Shown: positions 24,800-33,571 of the stretch, in pieces
Numbering within the stretch: the stretch's first letter is position 1
How the letters are laid out: each line of letters starts with the position of its first letter
Assembly: GCF_000763575.1 (NCBI RefSeq)
Contig: NZ_CP009170.1
Span: 87,501-151,500, forward strand
DNA length: 64,000 nucleotides
From: Thermoanaerobacter kivui
GTDB taxonomy: Bacteria > Bacillota > Thermoanaerobacteria > Thermoanaerobacterales > Thermoanaerobacteraceae
Reading direction: 5' to 3'
The notes under the pieces: generated by a model
What the model was told of the DNA's origin: nothing
Databases searched by the model: none
What the model saw: only the letters and a program-made list of their open reading frames with translations
Translations under genes and position numbers: made by a program

Positions 24800-25062
24800 A
24801 TAAATAGATATAGTAAAAGGCGATGAAGGAAAGAGTAAAAAGCTTGAACTTTCACAGAGAGTCGGGCGAGGTGCGAACCGATAAAGTTTGGGCTTTTGAA
24901 GATGGCTCCGGAGCCGTACTGCCGAAGGCTAGTAGGTTTTACCGGGAACTCCCGTTACAGGGTAGGAGTGTGTTAGCACTCTGTGAGGCATGCGTCGTGA
25001 GGCGCATGTGAAGAAGGGTGGTACCGCGAAAATCTCGCCCCTTATGTGGAGGCGAGTTTTTT
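24800..25062 (+). ncRNA. T-box leader (tRNA-Met sensing) upstream of metG
   Basis: The leader shows the hallmark T-box sequence AGGGTGGTACCGCG at 25015-25028 and a factor-independent terminator (CTCGCC 25034-25039 with GGCGAG 25051-25056, then T6). Stem I elements are visible (ggtgcgaacc near 24870), and the specifier loop GAAGATGG (ATG at 24902-24904) fits a methionine codon. Uncharged tRNA-Met would stabilise the antiterminator and allow metG transcription. An open frame in this leader is not a gene. Confidence 0.95.
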
Positions 25063-25088
25063 ATTTACAAAAAAAGAGGAGGATGGAT

Positions 25089-26990
25089 ATGAAAAAGACT
25101 TTTTACATTACGACACCTATCTATTATCCCAGTGATAAATTACATATTGGTCATTCATATACTACAGTTGCTGCAGATGCGATGGCAAGGTTTAAAAGGC
25201 TTACCGGATATGATGTCAAGTTTTTGACCGGTACTGATGAACATGGGCAAAAAATTCAAAGAATAGCAAGAGAAAAAGGGATGTCTCCTAAAGAATATGT
25301 AGACGGGATAGTTGAATGGATAAAAGATTTATGGAAGACAATGGATATAAGTAATGACCAATTTATTCGCACAACCGATAAATATCATGAGGAAATAGTA
25401 CAAAAAATATTCACGAAATTGTATGAAAAAGGAGATATATACAAAAGCGAATATGAGGGATGGTACTGTACTCCTTGTGAATCTTTCTGGACAGAAAGCC
25501 AGCTTGTAGATGGGAAATGCCCAGACTGTGGTAGACCAGTAGAAAGGGTAAAAGAAGAAGGGTATTTTTTTAAATTGTCTAAATATGGGGATAGGCTGTT
25601 ACAATATTATGATGAACATCCTGATTTTATACAGCCGGAGTCAAGGCGCAATGAGATGATAAACTTTATAAAATCAGGTTTGGAGGATTTGTTTGTCTCA
25701 AGGAGTTCGTTTGACTGGGGTATAAAGGTACCTTTTGACCCAAGACATGTGATTTATGTTTGGATAGATGCTTTGTCAAATTACATAACTGCTTTAGGAT
25801 ATTCTACAGACCATGACGACGACTTTAAAAAATACTGGCCAGCAGATGTTCATTTGGTTGGAAAAGAGATAATGAGGTTTCACACAATAATATGGCCAGC
25901 AATGCTTATGGCTCTTGACTTGCCCCTTCCTAAAAAAGTGTTTGGACACGGTTGGCTTATACTGGAAGGAGGCAAGATGTCAAAATCTAAAGGCAATGTA
26001 GTAGACCCTAAAGAGCTGGTTAGGAAATATGGCGTGGATGCTGTAAGATATTTTCTTTTGAGAGAAGTTCCTTTTGGGGCGGATGGAGTGTTTTCTAATG
26101 AAGCTTTGATAAACAGAATAAATTCAGACCTTGCTAATGACCTTGGAAACTTGCTGAGTAGGACTGTTACAATGATTGAAAAATACTTTGAGGGCATTCT
26201 GCCAAAGCCTTCACAAAAAGAAGAAGTAGATGATGACCTTATAAATACTGCACAGAATCTACCTAAAACTGTTGAAGAGTACATGGATAAACTTCAGTTT
26301 TCCAACGCTTTAATTGAAATATGGAAATTAGTAAGACGAGCTAATAAGTACATTGATGAAACAATGCCTTGGATTTTAGCGAAAGATGAAAGCAAAAAGG
26401 AAAGATTGGGTACTGTTTTGTATAATTTAGCGGAAGCTTTGAGATTTATTGCAATACTTATATCTCCTTTTATGCCAAATACCCCGCAAAAAATGTTTGA
26501 ACAATTAGGAATAGAAAAAGATTTGACGACTTGGGAGAGCTTAAAGTTTGGTTTGTTAAAAGAAGGTACAAAAGTAAAAAGAGGAGAAATTATTTTCCCG
26601 AGAATAGATGTAAATAAGGAACTGAGTGCTATAGAAGAAAAAGCAGAGGAGGAAGAGAAAAAGATAGATTATATCACTATTGAGGATTTTGCAAAAATTC
26701 AGCTTAGGGTTGCAGAGATTTTGGAAGCCGAAAAAGTGGAAGGCTCTGACAAGCTTATAAAGATGAAGCTTAAAGTGGGAGAGGAGACAAGGCAAATTGT
26801 AGGAGGAATTGCTCGTTATTACACTCCTGAAGAGCTTATAGGAAAGAAAATAATTATTGTATATAATCTGGAGCCAAAGAAACTAAAGGGTATTGAGTCT
26901 CAAGGAATGCTTTTAGCAGCATCTACCGAAGGAAAAATGTCCCTTCTTACAGTGGACAGGGATATAGAAAGTGGGGCAAAGATAAGCTAA
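25089..26990 (+). CDS. metG: Methionyl-tRNA synthetase
   Basis: About 633 residues. The class I motifs are HIGH-like (KLHIGHSYTT) and KMSKS (GGKMSKSKGNVVDP); a CxxC...CxxC zinc knuckle (CTPCESF, CPDCGR) interrupts the catalytic domain. The C-terminal 110 residues are a tRNA-binding OB domain (IEDFAKIQLRVAEIL...), which promotes dimerisation. ATG 25089 follows GAGGAGG by 7 bases. Expression is controlled by the T-box leader. The enzyme charges tRNA-Met; a long frame upstream of the start is leader sequence. Confidence 0.97.
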   Translation: MKKTFYITTPIYYPSDKLHIGHSYTTVAADAMARFKRLTGYDVKFLTGTDEHGQKIQRIAREKGMSPKEYVDGIVEWIKDLWKTMDISNDQFIRTTDKYHEEIVQKIFTKLYEKGDIYKSEYEGWYCTPCESFWTESQLVDGKCPDCGRPVERVKEEGYFFKLSKYGDRLLQYYDEHPDFIQPESRRNEMINFIKSGLEDLFVSRSSFDWGIKVPFDPRHVIYVWIDALSNYITALGYSTDHDDDFKKYWPADVHLVGKEIMRFHTIIWPAMLMALDLPLPKKVFGHGWLILEGGKMSKSKGNVVDPKELVRKYGVDAVRYFLLREVPFGADGVFSNEALINRINSDLANDLGNLLSRTVTMIEKYFEGILPKPSQKEEVDDDLINTAQNLPKTVEEYMDKLQFSNALIEIWKLVRRANKYIDETMPWILAKDESKKERLGTVLYNLAEALRFIAILISPFMPNTPQKMFEQLGIEKDLTTWESLKFGLLKEGTKVKRGEIIFPRIDVNKELSAIEEKAEEEEKKIDYITIEDFAKIQLRVAEILEAEKVEGSDKLIKMKLKVGEETRQIVGGIARYYTPEELIGKKIIIVYNLEPKKLKGIESQGMLLAASTEGKMSLLTVDRDIESGAKIS

Positions 26991-27002
26991 GGAGTGATAA
27001 AA

Positions 27003-27770
27003 TTGTTGGTAGATTCTCACGCTCATCTTGAAGATGAGAAATACGATAGAGATAGAGAAAAAGTTATTGAAGAATGTAAAAAAGACCTCACATTTTTAAT
27101 AAATGTGGGGTCTAACCTCTTAACTTCTAAACAGTCTATTGAGCTAACTCATAACTATGACTTTATATATGCTTCTGTTGGAATTCATCCCCATGATGCA
27201 CAAAGGGAATTTGACAAAGTGGAAGAAATAGAGAGATTAGCTTTACAGGAAAAGGTTGTAGCAATAGGAGAAATAGGGTTAGATTATTATTACGACGACC
27301 CTCCCAAAGAGTTTCAAAAAGAGATTTTTATAAAGCAAATAAAGCTTGCAAAAAAGCTTAATCTTCCAATAATAATACACGACAGAGATGCTCATGGAGA
27401 TATATTAGATATACTAAAAAAGGAGTGGACGAAAGATTTAAGAGGGGTTTTTCACAGCTATTCAGGAAGTATTGAAATGGCTTTTCAAGTAATTGAAATG
27501 AATTTTTACATTTCTTTAGGGGGACCTGTGACATTTAAAAATGCAAAAAAGCCAAAAGAAGTAGCAAAAGCTGTTCCCATCGAAAAACTTTTAATTGAGA
27601 CAGATAGCCCCTATCTTACTCCTGAGCCTTATAGAGGGAAAAGGAATACACCGGTGTATGTGAAATTTGTAGCAGAAAAAATAGCAGAATTAAGAGAGAT
27701 GTCTTATGAGGATGTTTGCAGGATCACTGCTGAAAATACCATAAAACTTTTTAACATCCCTATCAAATAA
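27003..27770 (+). CDS. tatD: TatD-family metal-dependent hydrolase
   Basis: About 255 residues with the TatD metal ligands: VDSHAHL at the N-terminus, GEIGLDYYY in the middle, IIHDRDAHGD and the late ETDSPYLTPEPYRGKRN. It is a TIM-barrel DNase/exonuclease-type hydrolase. TTG 27003 is chosen because GGAG lies 8 bases upstream and the N-terminus then matches homologues; a GTG at 26994 overlaps the ribosome site. It follows metG, as in Bacillus metS-yabD. Confidence 0.93.
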   Translation: MLVDSHAHLEDEKYDRDREKVIEECKKDLTFLINVGSNLLTSKQSIELTHNYDFIYASVGIHPHDAQREFDKVEEIERLALQEKVVAIGEIGLDYYYDDPPKEFQKEIFIKQIKLAKKLNLPIIIHDRDAHGDILDILKKEWTKDLRGVFHSYSGSIEMAFQVIEMNFYISLGGPVTFKNAKKPKEVAKAVPIEKLLIETDSPYLTPEPYRGKRNTPVYVKFVAEKIAELREMSYEDVCRITAENTIKLFNIPIK

Positions 27771-27880
27771 AAATTTTAAAAAAACAACCTCCTGCTTTTA
27801 GGGGATGTATTAAATGAGCAAATTTTGTATATAATATCATTAAGTTGTTTTTCCATATATGAAAATTGCTGCATAAAAAT

Positions 27881-27909
27881 TTGACAAATTTATTTAATTG
27901 ACTTAAAAT
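27881..27909 (+). promoter_or_regulatory. Sigma-A promoter upstream of the G5/3D protein
   Basis: TTGACA (27881-27886) and TAAAAT (27904-27909) are separated by 17 bases, about 45 bases before the start codon of the next gene. Confidence 0.75.
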
Positions 27910-27954
27910 TACTAAAAGACTCCCCTAATTAAATTTTTAACAGGAGGTTTTGGG

Positions 27955-28986
27955 ATGAATACAGACAAGTTTAGAAAGCGACTTGGTGAAATGGTTAAAA
28001 AACCAGTTGCTCTTCTAACGTTGGCTGCAGTATTCCTCTTAGTTGTGAGTCTTGGAGCATACGCAAGCTTAAAGAAGGAAGTAACCATACAGGATGACAA
28101 TAGAAAAATAGTTGTTACAACGCTAAAATATACAGTTAAAGATTTGTTAGAAGAGAAAAACATTAAGCTGAGAAAAGAAGATGTAGTATCACCTTCGTTA
28201 GATGCTGTTTTGAAAAATGGCATGAAAGTTACTATTAAAAGAGCGGTGCCCGTTACTCTTTGCGTTGATGGAAAAACTAAAGAAATTTACACTGCTGCAT
28301 CAAACATAAAAGATGTGCTTACCCAAAATGGGATAACTTTAGGCCCAAAAGACAAAGTAAATATGGCATTGGACACATCAGTATTTAAGTACATGTACAT
28401 CGATGTTACAAAAGTTACAGAAAAAATTATCACACAAGAAGTTGATATACCATATCAAACAGAAACAGTGAAGAATGACAACATGGAAAGAGGACAAGTG
28501 AAAGTAGTTCAACAAGGGGAGATGGGGAAAAAACAAGTTGTGATGAAAATTACATATGAAAATGGTAAAGAAGTGGCAAGAAACGTCATAGAAGAAAAGA
28601 TAATAAAAAACCCCATAAACAAAATGGTACAGGTTGGAACATTAGGAATTCTCACTACATCAAGAGGAGAGACTTTTAGATACAGAGAAGTGAGAATGAT
28701 GATTGCAACGGCTTACGATAGCAGCGAAGACAGTACAGGTAAGAAACCCTCCGACCCAGATTATGGAATAACGGCTACAGGTATCAAAGCTACACGGGGA
28801 GTAATAGCTGTAGACCCTAGAGTTATACCATTTGGTACGAGGATGTATGTGGAAGGATATGGATTCGGAATTGCTGCAGATACTGGAGGCGCTATAAAGG
28901 GCAATATAATTGACGTTTATTTTCCAACCCATGAAGAAGTCCAAAAATGGGGAAGAAGATATGTTAAAGTTTATATTTTAAAATAG
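27955..28986 (+). CDS. Cell-wall protein with DUF348, G5 and 3D domains (YabE/RpfB-like)
   Basis: A 343-residue protein. A single N-terminal membrane segment (about residues 17-37) is followed by two DUF348 repeats (to about 140), a G5 domain (about 140-225) and a C-terminal 3D domain with the three aspartates in TAYDSSED, VDPRVIP and ADTGGAIKGNIIDVYF. 3D domains are lytic transglycosylase-like; the protein probably cleaves peptidoglycan outside the membrane. The place between tatD and rsmA is that of Bacillus yabE, but the RNase M5 gene (rnmV) that normally lies between yabE and rsmA is missing here. It has its own promoter and terminator. Confidence 0.92.
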   Translation: MNTDKFRKRLGEMVKKPVALLTLAAVFLLVVSLGAYASLKKEVTIQDDNRKIVVTTLKYTVKDLLEEKNIKLRKEDVVSPSLDAVLKNGMKVTIKRAVPVTLCVDGKTKEIYTAASNIKDVLTQNGITLGPKDKVNMALDTSVFKYMYIDVTKVTEKIITQEVDIPYQTETVKNDNMERGQVKVVQQGEMGKKQVVMKITYENGKEVARNVIEEKIIKNPINKMVQVGTLGILTTSRGETFRYREVRMMIATAYDSSEDSTGKKPSDPDYGITATGIKATRGVIAVDPRVIPFGTRMYVEGYGFGIAADTGGAIKGNIIDVYFPTHEEVQKWGRRYVKVYILK

Positions 28987-29011
28987 ACAGGGTTACCCTG
29001 TCTTGTTTTTT
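28985..29011 (+). terminator. Rho-independent terminator between the 3D-domain gene and rsmA
   Basis: AGACAGGG (28985-28992) pairs with CCCTGTCT (28996-29003) across a TTA loop, followed by T6. The rsmA ribosome site begins only a few bases later, so rsmA may rely on readthrough. Confidence 0.85.
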
Positions 29012-29021
29012 GAGGTGAAAT

Positions 29022-29843
29022 ATGAAAGTAAAAGGTGTTAATGTAAAGAAGAGATTGGGTCAAAACTTTATATTGGACAAAAACATTTTATCAAAAATTG
29101 TAAATGCTTCAGGTGTGACTTCAGAAGATTTTGTATTGGAAATAGGAGCAGGGCTTGGCACTTTGACAGAAGAGCTAGCTAAAAGAGTAAAAAAAGTGGT
29201 TACATTTGAAATTGACAAAGAGCTTTATGAAGTGTTGAAGGAGAAGCTAAGAATTTACGATAATGTCGTGGTTATAAATGAAGATATAATGAAGGTGGAT
29301 TTAGAAAAATTAGCCCATGAATACTTTGAAGGGGAAAATTTCAAAGTAGTTGCCAATCTTCCCTATTATATTACATCTCCCATAATAATGCTACTTCTTG
29401 ATTGCAAATTTATAAAAGATATAACTGTTTTAGTACAAAAAGAAGTAGCACAGAGAATTTGTGCAAGCCCCGGCACAAAAGAATATGGGATACTTACTGT
29501 TTTTATAAATTTTAAGGCGAAACCTAAAATACTTTTTAATCTTCCTCCTTCTGTTTTTATTCCTCCACCTAAAGTGCAGTCTTCTCTGATAAAATTTGAA
29601 ATACTTGATAAGCCTGTTGCTCAGGTAAAAGACGAAAAATTATTTTCTGATGTGGTAAAAGCTGCTTTTGGACAGAGGCGAAAAGTTTTATCAAATGCTT
29701 TGAAAACTTTAAACATTGACAAGGAAATCATTGAAAGAGCCTTTGATTTATCAGGCTTATCTTTTAAGCGGCGGGGAGAGACTTTGACTGTAGAAGAGTT
29801 TGCACTTCTTGCGAATAATATATATGATTTAACAATTAAGTAA
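29022..29843 (+). CDS. rsmA: 16S rRNA dimethyladenosine transferase (RsmA/KsgA)
   Basis: A 273-residue protein with SAM motif VLEIGAGLGTLTEELA, the NLPY catalytic motif in VVANLPYYITSPI and the FxPPPKV segment (SVFIPPPKVQSSLI). It dimethylates A1518/A1519 of 16S rRNA during 30S maturation. The ATG follows TGAGGTGA. Length and order after yabE match Firmicutes. Confidence 0.97.
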   Translation: MKVKGVNVKKRLGQNFILDKNILSKIVNASGVTSEDFVLEIGAGLGTLTEELAKRVKKVVTFEIDKELYEVLKEKLRIYDNVVVINEDIMKVDLEKLAHEYFEGENFKVVANLPYYITSPIIMLLLDCKFIKDITVLVQKEVAQRICASPGTKEYGILTVFINFKAKPKILFNLPPSVFIPPPKVQSSLIKFEILDKPVAQVKDEKLFSDVVKAAFGQRRKVLSNALKTLNIDKEIIERAFDLSGLSFKRRGETLTVEEFALLANNIYDLTIK

Positions 29844-29909
29844 TATTAATTCCCCTTTATTCATAATATATATTGCAAAAGTTATAATTTGAATAAGGGG
29901 GATAAATAA

Positions 29910-30962
29910 ATGCCGCTAAGCATATATAAAAGGTCTTATATTATGTTTAACCCAGAGGAGAAAGGATGCTCTTTATATAAAGATAAGGAAGTAACAGGCT
30001 ATCTAAAAGTAGAAGTCCGTGGAAACAGAGGGAGGTTGACTGCTGCTTTACAAAATCTCAATCCGGAGTTTTCATATAATGTTAAATTGTTAAAATATGA
30101 TGATGAGATTGCTGTAGTAGATTTTGGCGCTGTAAAGGTGGACGATAAAGGGAGGGGAGGAGCAGAATGGACATTTAACGTGGAGGATGTAAAAGATACA
30201 GGAATCAAGTTGGGGGAGTTTTCTGTAGCTTTTGTTGAGGCAAATTATGGAGATAAAACTTTAATACCATTAGCGAGCGTTATTGATAAAAGGAGTTTGA
30301 ACTGGAAGTCAGCTTATAAAAAATATTTATCAAATTCAATGCAAGAGGATAAATTAGAGGAAAAGAGTGAAAGAGATGATAGAGATGTTAAAGACGAAGA
30401 AGTTGAAAGTGAATTACCCTCAACCGATGAAAATAAGGAAAATGAGGTTTTTGAAAATGAAGTTGCTGAAGAAAATATCCCAGGAGAAGAAAAAAACGAT
30501 GATGTTACTCAAACTGAAACTGATTCCAGTTTACAACATGAAGAAAAAACTTCAAGTAGCCATTTTAAAATCGAGGAAGAAGAGGGATATATAAAATATC
30601 TAAAGGAGTATGTCAATAATATAGTAAACTTTCTTGAAGAAGTGCAGCCTTTTGAAAAAAATTTGGAAGGCTATAGATGGTGGAAAATTAAAACAGGTTA
30701 TAAAGAGGGAGCTTTTGACCATTATCTTGTCGGCTTTGTGAATGGTGAAGATGGTTCATTAAAGTACATTGTCTATGGAATGCCAGGATTTTTTACTCTT
30801 GCAGATCAACCTTTTGGCGGGATGACTGGATTTGTAGTATGGAAACCTGTTAAAGAGAACTTAAGAGGTTCAAGGGATGAAGGGTACTGGATTTTGCACA
30901 TAGACGCAAAAACGGGGCAAATAGCTGTTCCAATAGAGCCTACTCCCCCACCTTTGGTATAA
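29910..30962 (+). CDS. Protein of unknown function with an acidic linker between two domains
   Basis: I do not recognise this 350-residue protein. There is no signal peptide or membrane segment. Residues 1-135 look like a compact beta-rich domain (GYLKVEVRGNRGRLTAALQN), residues 140-225 are a low-complexity Glu/Asp/Lys/Asn/Ser linker, and residues 226-350 form a second domain rich in Trp, Tyr, Gly and Phe (GYRWWKIKTGY, DQPFGGMTGFVVWKPV) ending in a proline-rich tail (PTPPPLV). The ATG follows AAGGGGG. A TATAAT at 29883-29888 may be its -10. It follows rsmA, where Bacillus has yabG, but no protease motif of YabG is visible. Spore or coat related roles are possible from context only. Confidence 0.75.
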   Translation: MPLSIYKRSYIMFNPEEKGCSLYKDKEVTGYLKVEVRGNRGRLTAALQNLNPEFSYNVKLLKYDDEIAVVDFGAVKVDDKGRGGAEWTFNVEDVKDTGIKLGEFSVAFVEANYGDKTLIPLASVIDKRSLNWKSAYKKYLSNSMQEDKLEEKSERDDRDVKDEEVESELPSTDENKENEVFENEVAEENIPGEEKNDDVTQTETDSSLQHEEKTSSSHFKIEEEEGYIKYLKEYVNNIVNFLEEVQPFEKNLEGYRWWKIKTGYKEGAFDHYLVGFVNGEDGSLKYIVYGMPGFFTLADQPFGGMTGFVVWKPVKENLRGSRDEGYWILHIDAKTGQIAVPIEPTPPPLV

Positions 30963-30995
30963 AAATAAAAGCGTAGTTTATACGCTTTTATTTTT
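30961..30995. terminator. Perfect 15-bp terminator hairpin
   Basis: AAAAATAAAAGCGTA (30961-30975) pairs perfectly with 30981-30995 over a 5-base loop; A/T runs on both sides make it active in both directions. Confidence 0.88.
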
Positions 30996-31002
30996 ATACC
31001 TT

Positions 31003-31131
31003 TTACACTGCAAATTCTTTTAAGTCCTCCTCTAATTTTTTCAAACTTTCTTCATCATTGGTGTGAGGTATTACAGTGAGGACGTTTTCTAAATTGAGGC
31101 TAAAGTAATTGTTTTCAAAAATAAAATCCCT
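31003..31131 (-). pseudogene. Possible C-terminal gene remnant downstream of the SLH gene
   Basis: The minus strand between the two terminators holds an open frame of about 43 codons ending in LEEDLKEFAV and a TAA at 31003-31005. It has protein-like composition (NVLTVIPHTNDEESLKKLEE) but no start codon or ribosome site, and its upstream end runs into the terminator hairpin of the SLH gene. It looks like the last exon-like scrap of a lost gene. I cannot identify the parent family. Confidence 0.3.
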
Positions 31132-31150
31132 CCGATGAGGGATTTTATTT
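31119..31150 (-). terminator. Rho-independent terminator of the sigI-rsgI-SLH operon
   Basis: A perfect 14-bp stem (31137-31150 with 31119-31132, 4-base loop) overlaps the SLH stop codon and is followed on the minus strand by a T tract. Confidence 0.85.
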
Positions 31151-32413
31151 AATATCCAAGCTTATATCAATATCCACAGAGATATTTATATTTTTATCTG
31201 TTTTAGCACTTATTTGTGTAATTTTACCATCATAAGTAAAACTTTTTATGTCATAAGGATAAGTGATAGCTGGTGTCACAATTGCGTCAGGAGAAGGGTC
31301 TACATATTTTACTTCAACTTCTAGTATGGTATCTTTCGATGTTTTTGTTATTTGGGCCTTTTGTATATTTATGATATATCCACCTGTTCGCATCATACCG
31401 CGGGTTGCGATTACATAATATACTCCATTTTCTTCTACTAATTTAACAGCAGGCTTATTTTTAATAGCTTCCACAGCAGATAACACTTTTTGAGGAGGAT
31501 TTGTGACTTTTTTAAGTTCTATAGGAATCACTTCCTCACTTTTATTATTTAACACTTCCACAAATATTATATTATTTTTGGAATCTAATATTAATCTTAT
31601 TTGATAACCGGTCTTTAGATAATCTATTCCTACGTACTCATTCCCATTGTACACTGGTGCATTTTTTAATATATTGAAGGTTTTTAGTACACCATTGACT
31701 TTTACCGTTATGGTATTGTTATCTATAGCATAAACAGTAGCAACGACATCACGGCCATTGAGGTCATTTTGTATCCTTTCGTCAAGCCTTTCAAGTAAGA
31801 CAGCCATCTCTACTCTTTTGACGGGGTCGTTTGGTTTAAGTTTTTTTCCATCTCCTTTAATGAGGCCCTTTTGTACAGCTACATACATATAACCTCTTAC
31901 ATTTTTCGGAATTTTATCCCAATCTTTATAATTTAAAACTTTATCTATGTTTTCTTGGGCCTGTTTTTCAAAACCTAAAGCGCGAACTAAATATTTTGCT
32001 ATTTCATATCTTTTTGCCTTTTCATTTGGGTTAAATTTTTTTAACTCGTCGTAAGTCAATATGCCCTTTTGATATGCCAGCGTGATAAAGCTTTTTCCCC
32101 AACTAAGTTTAGGACCTTTATACTCTTTAGGGAGTTCAGTTATTTTGTTAGCGTCTTCTTCATAACCCATTGCCCGCAAAATCATGACTAATGCCTCTAA
32201 ATGAGTGACAGGCTTTGAAGGGTCAAATTTTTTATTTCCAACTCCTTTTATAAAGCCTTTTGCGTACATTTTTTCGATTGCTTTTACTGCCCATGTGAGG
32301 TTTTGAATGTCATCAAAAGAGTATTGGGGCTGAGGTTTTGCATAAGCTGCCGAAGAGAACAACAGTGAAAGGATTACAACTACTGAAATAAAAAGTCGAG
32401 ATTTTTTTAGCAT
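31145..32413 (-). CDS. S-layer homology (SLH) domain protein
   Basis: A 422-residue exported protein. The signal peptide (1-25, ending SAAYA) is followed by three SLH domains over about residues 35-215 (repeats of AIEKMYAKGFIKG, FDPSKPVTHLEALVMILRAMG, KRYEIAKYLVRALG, VKRVEMAVLLERL). SLH domains bind pyruvylated wall polymers. The remaining 200 residues form a mostly beta-rich domain with no motif I know. It starts one base after the rsgI stop, so it belongs to the sigI-rsgI operon and is probably controlled by SigI. That arrangement suggests the sigma factor responds to, or remodels, the cell surface. Confidence 0.88.
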   Translation of the reverse strand: MLKKSRLFISVVVILSLLFSSAAYAKPQPQYSFDDIQNLTWAVKAIEKMYAKGFIKGVGNKKFDPSKPVTHLEALVMILRAMGYEEDANKITELPKEYKGPKLSWGKSFITLAYQKGILTYDELKKFNPNEKAKRYEIAKYLVRALGFEKQAQENIDKVLNYKDWDKIPKNVRGYMYVAVQKGLIKGDGKKLKPNDPVKRVEMAVLLERLDERIQNDLNGRDVVATVYAIDNNTITVKVNGVLKTFNILKNAPVYNGNEYVGIDYLKTGYQIRLILDSKNNIIFVEVLNNKSEEVIPIELKKVTNPPQKVLSAVEAIKNKPAVKLVEENGVYYVIATRGMMRTGGYIINIQKAQITKTSKDTILEVEVKYVDPSPDAIVTPAITYPYDIKSFTYDGKITQISAKTDKNINISVDIDISLDIK

Positions 32414-33571
32414 TTAATCTTTCACCTCCTTCATTTTTTCATTATATTCTTCGTTATTTTTGTTATCTTTTGGGGGATAGTTTTCTATTTCTTTTACATT
32501 TTTGTCAATATTTTTAACGGTAGTTTTATCAGAATTGTTAGATTTATTGTTATCAGAAACAGGTTTTGCTTTGCTTTCCTCTTTTTGACCAGAAGTATTG
32601 TTGTTTTGAGAAGCATTGCTGTTTTGTGATTGTGTGTTTGGTGCGCTTTCATTATCTTTCAGTTTAGATATATTATCATTATTCTCTTCTTTTTTAACTG
32701 GGGTATTTTGGTTTTTTACTTCTTTATCTTTTACATTTTTTATTTTTTGTGTAGTTTCCTCTTTGTAAAGTTCTTTTTCTTTTATTTTAATAGGTTTATC
32801 TGGAGTAATTTTAACTTTAGAAAGAGTTTTTTCTTTATTTTTTTCTATTTCTTTATTTTTAGAGTAATCTTTTATTTTTGTGTACGCTTCTTTTAACTCC
32901 TTAAAAAATTCAGAGCTATTTAATTTATCTTTTGGTATTTCTACTCCTTCTCTTTTGGCATTTTCCCACAAGATGAGTCTGCCAGGAGAAGTTTTTTCTT
33001 TTTTTGCTTCTTCTCTTTGCGCTTTACTGGATTTCAAAGTTTCTATTTGAATTTTGGCATTTGTCTTTTTGATGTTATTAACGGCTTTTTGTATGTCTTC
33101 ATTTATAACTTGTGAATTTTTTACAGGAACAGTAGTTATTATTACTGTATCTTCTTCTTTTAAAAAACCAAGTTTTTGTGATTCTACCACTGTTTGAGCT
33201 AAAAAAGTTGTAATGTCAAGGCCTTTATAAGGGAGTTTATCTAAAATTTTTTTGCCATCTTCATTTAGAGGAACGGCATTTATTATTTTACCATTTTTAT
33301 CTATTGAAACTTCTATGCTTGGGTTTATGTCTATATACACATAAGCGTAAACTTCTGGTGGTTTAAAATTTATAATGGCAAATATTAGAGCAAAAATAAG
33401 AGAAGCTGCTATTACAATTTTACCAATATTCTTATAAATTTCAAAATCTGGCTGTAATTCAATGGTTTCTCCTATCTGCACATTTTGCAAATTTTTTAAG
33501 CATTTAAACTGGCCATCTTGAGTCATGACATAGGTTCTATTTTTTTCTTTTTGGACTACTACAGCTCTCAT
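32414..33571 (-). CDS. rsgI: RsgI-type membrane anti-sigma factor
   Basis: A 385-residue protein. The N-terminal 45 residues form the RsgI_N sigma-binding domain, followed by one membrane segment (about 50-68, IVIAASLIFALIFAIINF) and a conserved extracytoplasmic domain (YAYVYIDINPSIEVSID). From about residue 175 to the end the sequence is low complexity, rich in Lys, Asn, Glu and Ser, with no carbohydrate-binding module such as those on clostridial RsgI proteins. It overlaps sigI by four bases. It would hold SigI at the membrane until an outside signal arrives; the signal is unknown. Confidence 0.92.
   Translation of the reverse strand: MRAVVVQKEKNRTYVMTQDGQFKCLKNLQNVQIGETIELQPDFEIYKNIGKIVIAASLIFALIFAIINFKPPEVYAYVYIDINPSIEVSIDKNGKIINAVPLNEDGKKILDKLPYKGLDITTFLAQTVVESQKLGFLKEEDTVIITTVPVKNSQVINEDIQKAVNNIKKTNAKIQIETLKSSKAQREEAKKEKTSPGRLILWENAKREGVEIPKDKLNSSEFFKELKEAYTKIKDYSKNKEIEKNKEKTLSKVKITPDKPIKIKEKELYKEETTQKIKNVKDKEVKNQNTPVKKEENNDNISKLKDNESAPNTQSQNSNASQNNNTSGQKEESKAKPVSDNNKSNNSDKTTVKNIDKNVKEIENYPPKDNKNNEEYNEKMKEVKD

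Noticed and set aside
24823-25011. 62-residue open frame before metG
   Set aside because: It lies inside the T-box leader, whose conserved elements explain the sequence.
30367-30594. 75-residue Lys/Met-rich open frame within the unknown protein gene
   Set aside because: It is a frame-shifted reading of the acidic low-complexity linker.
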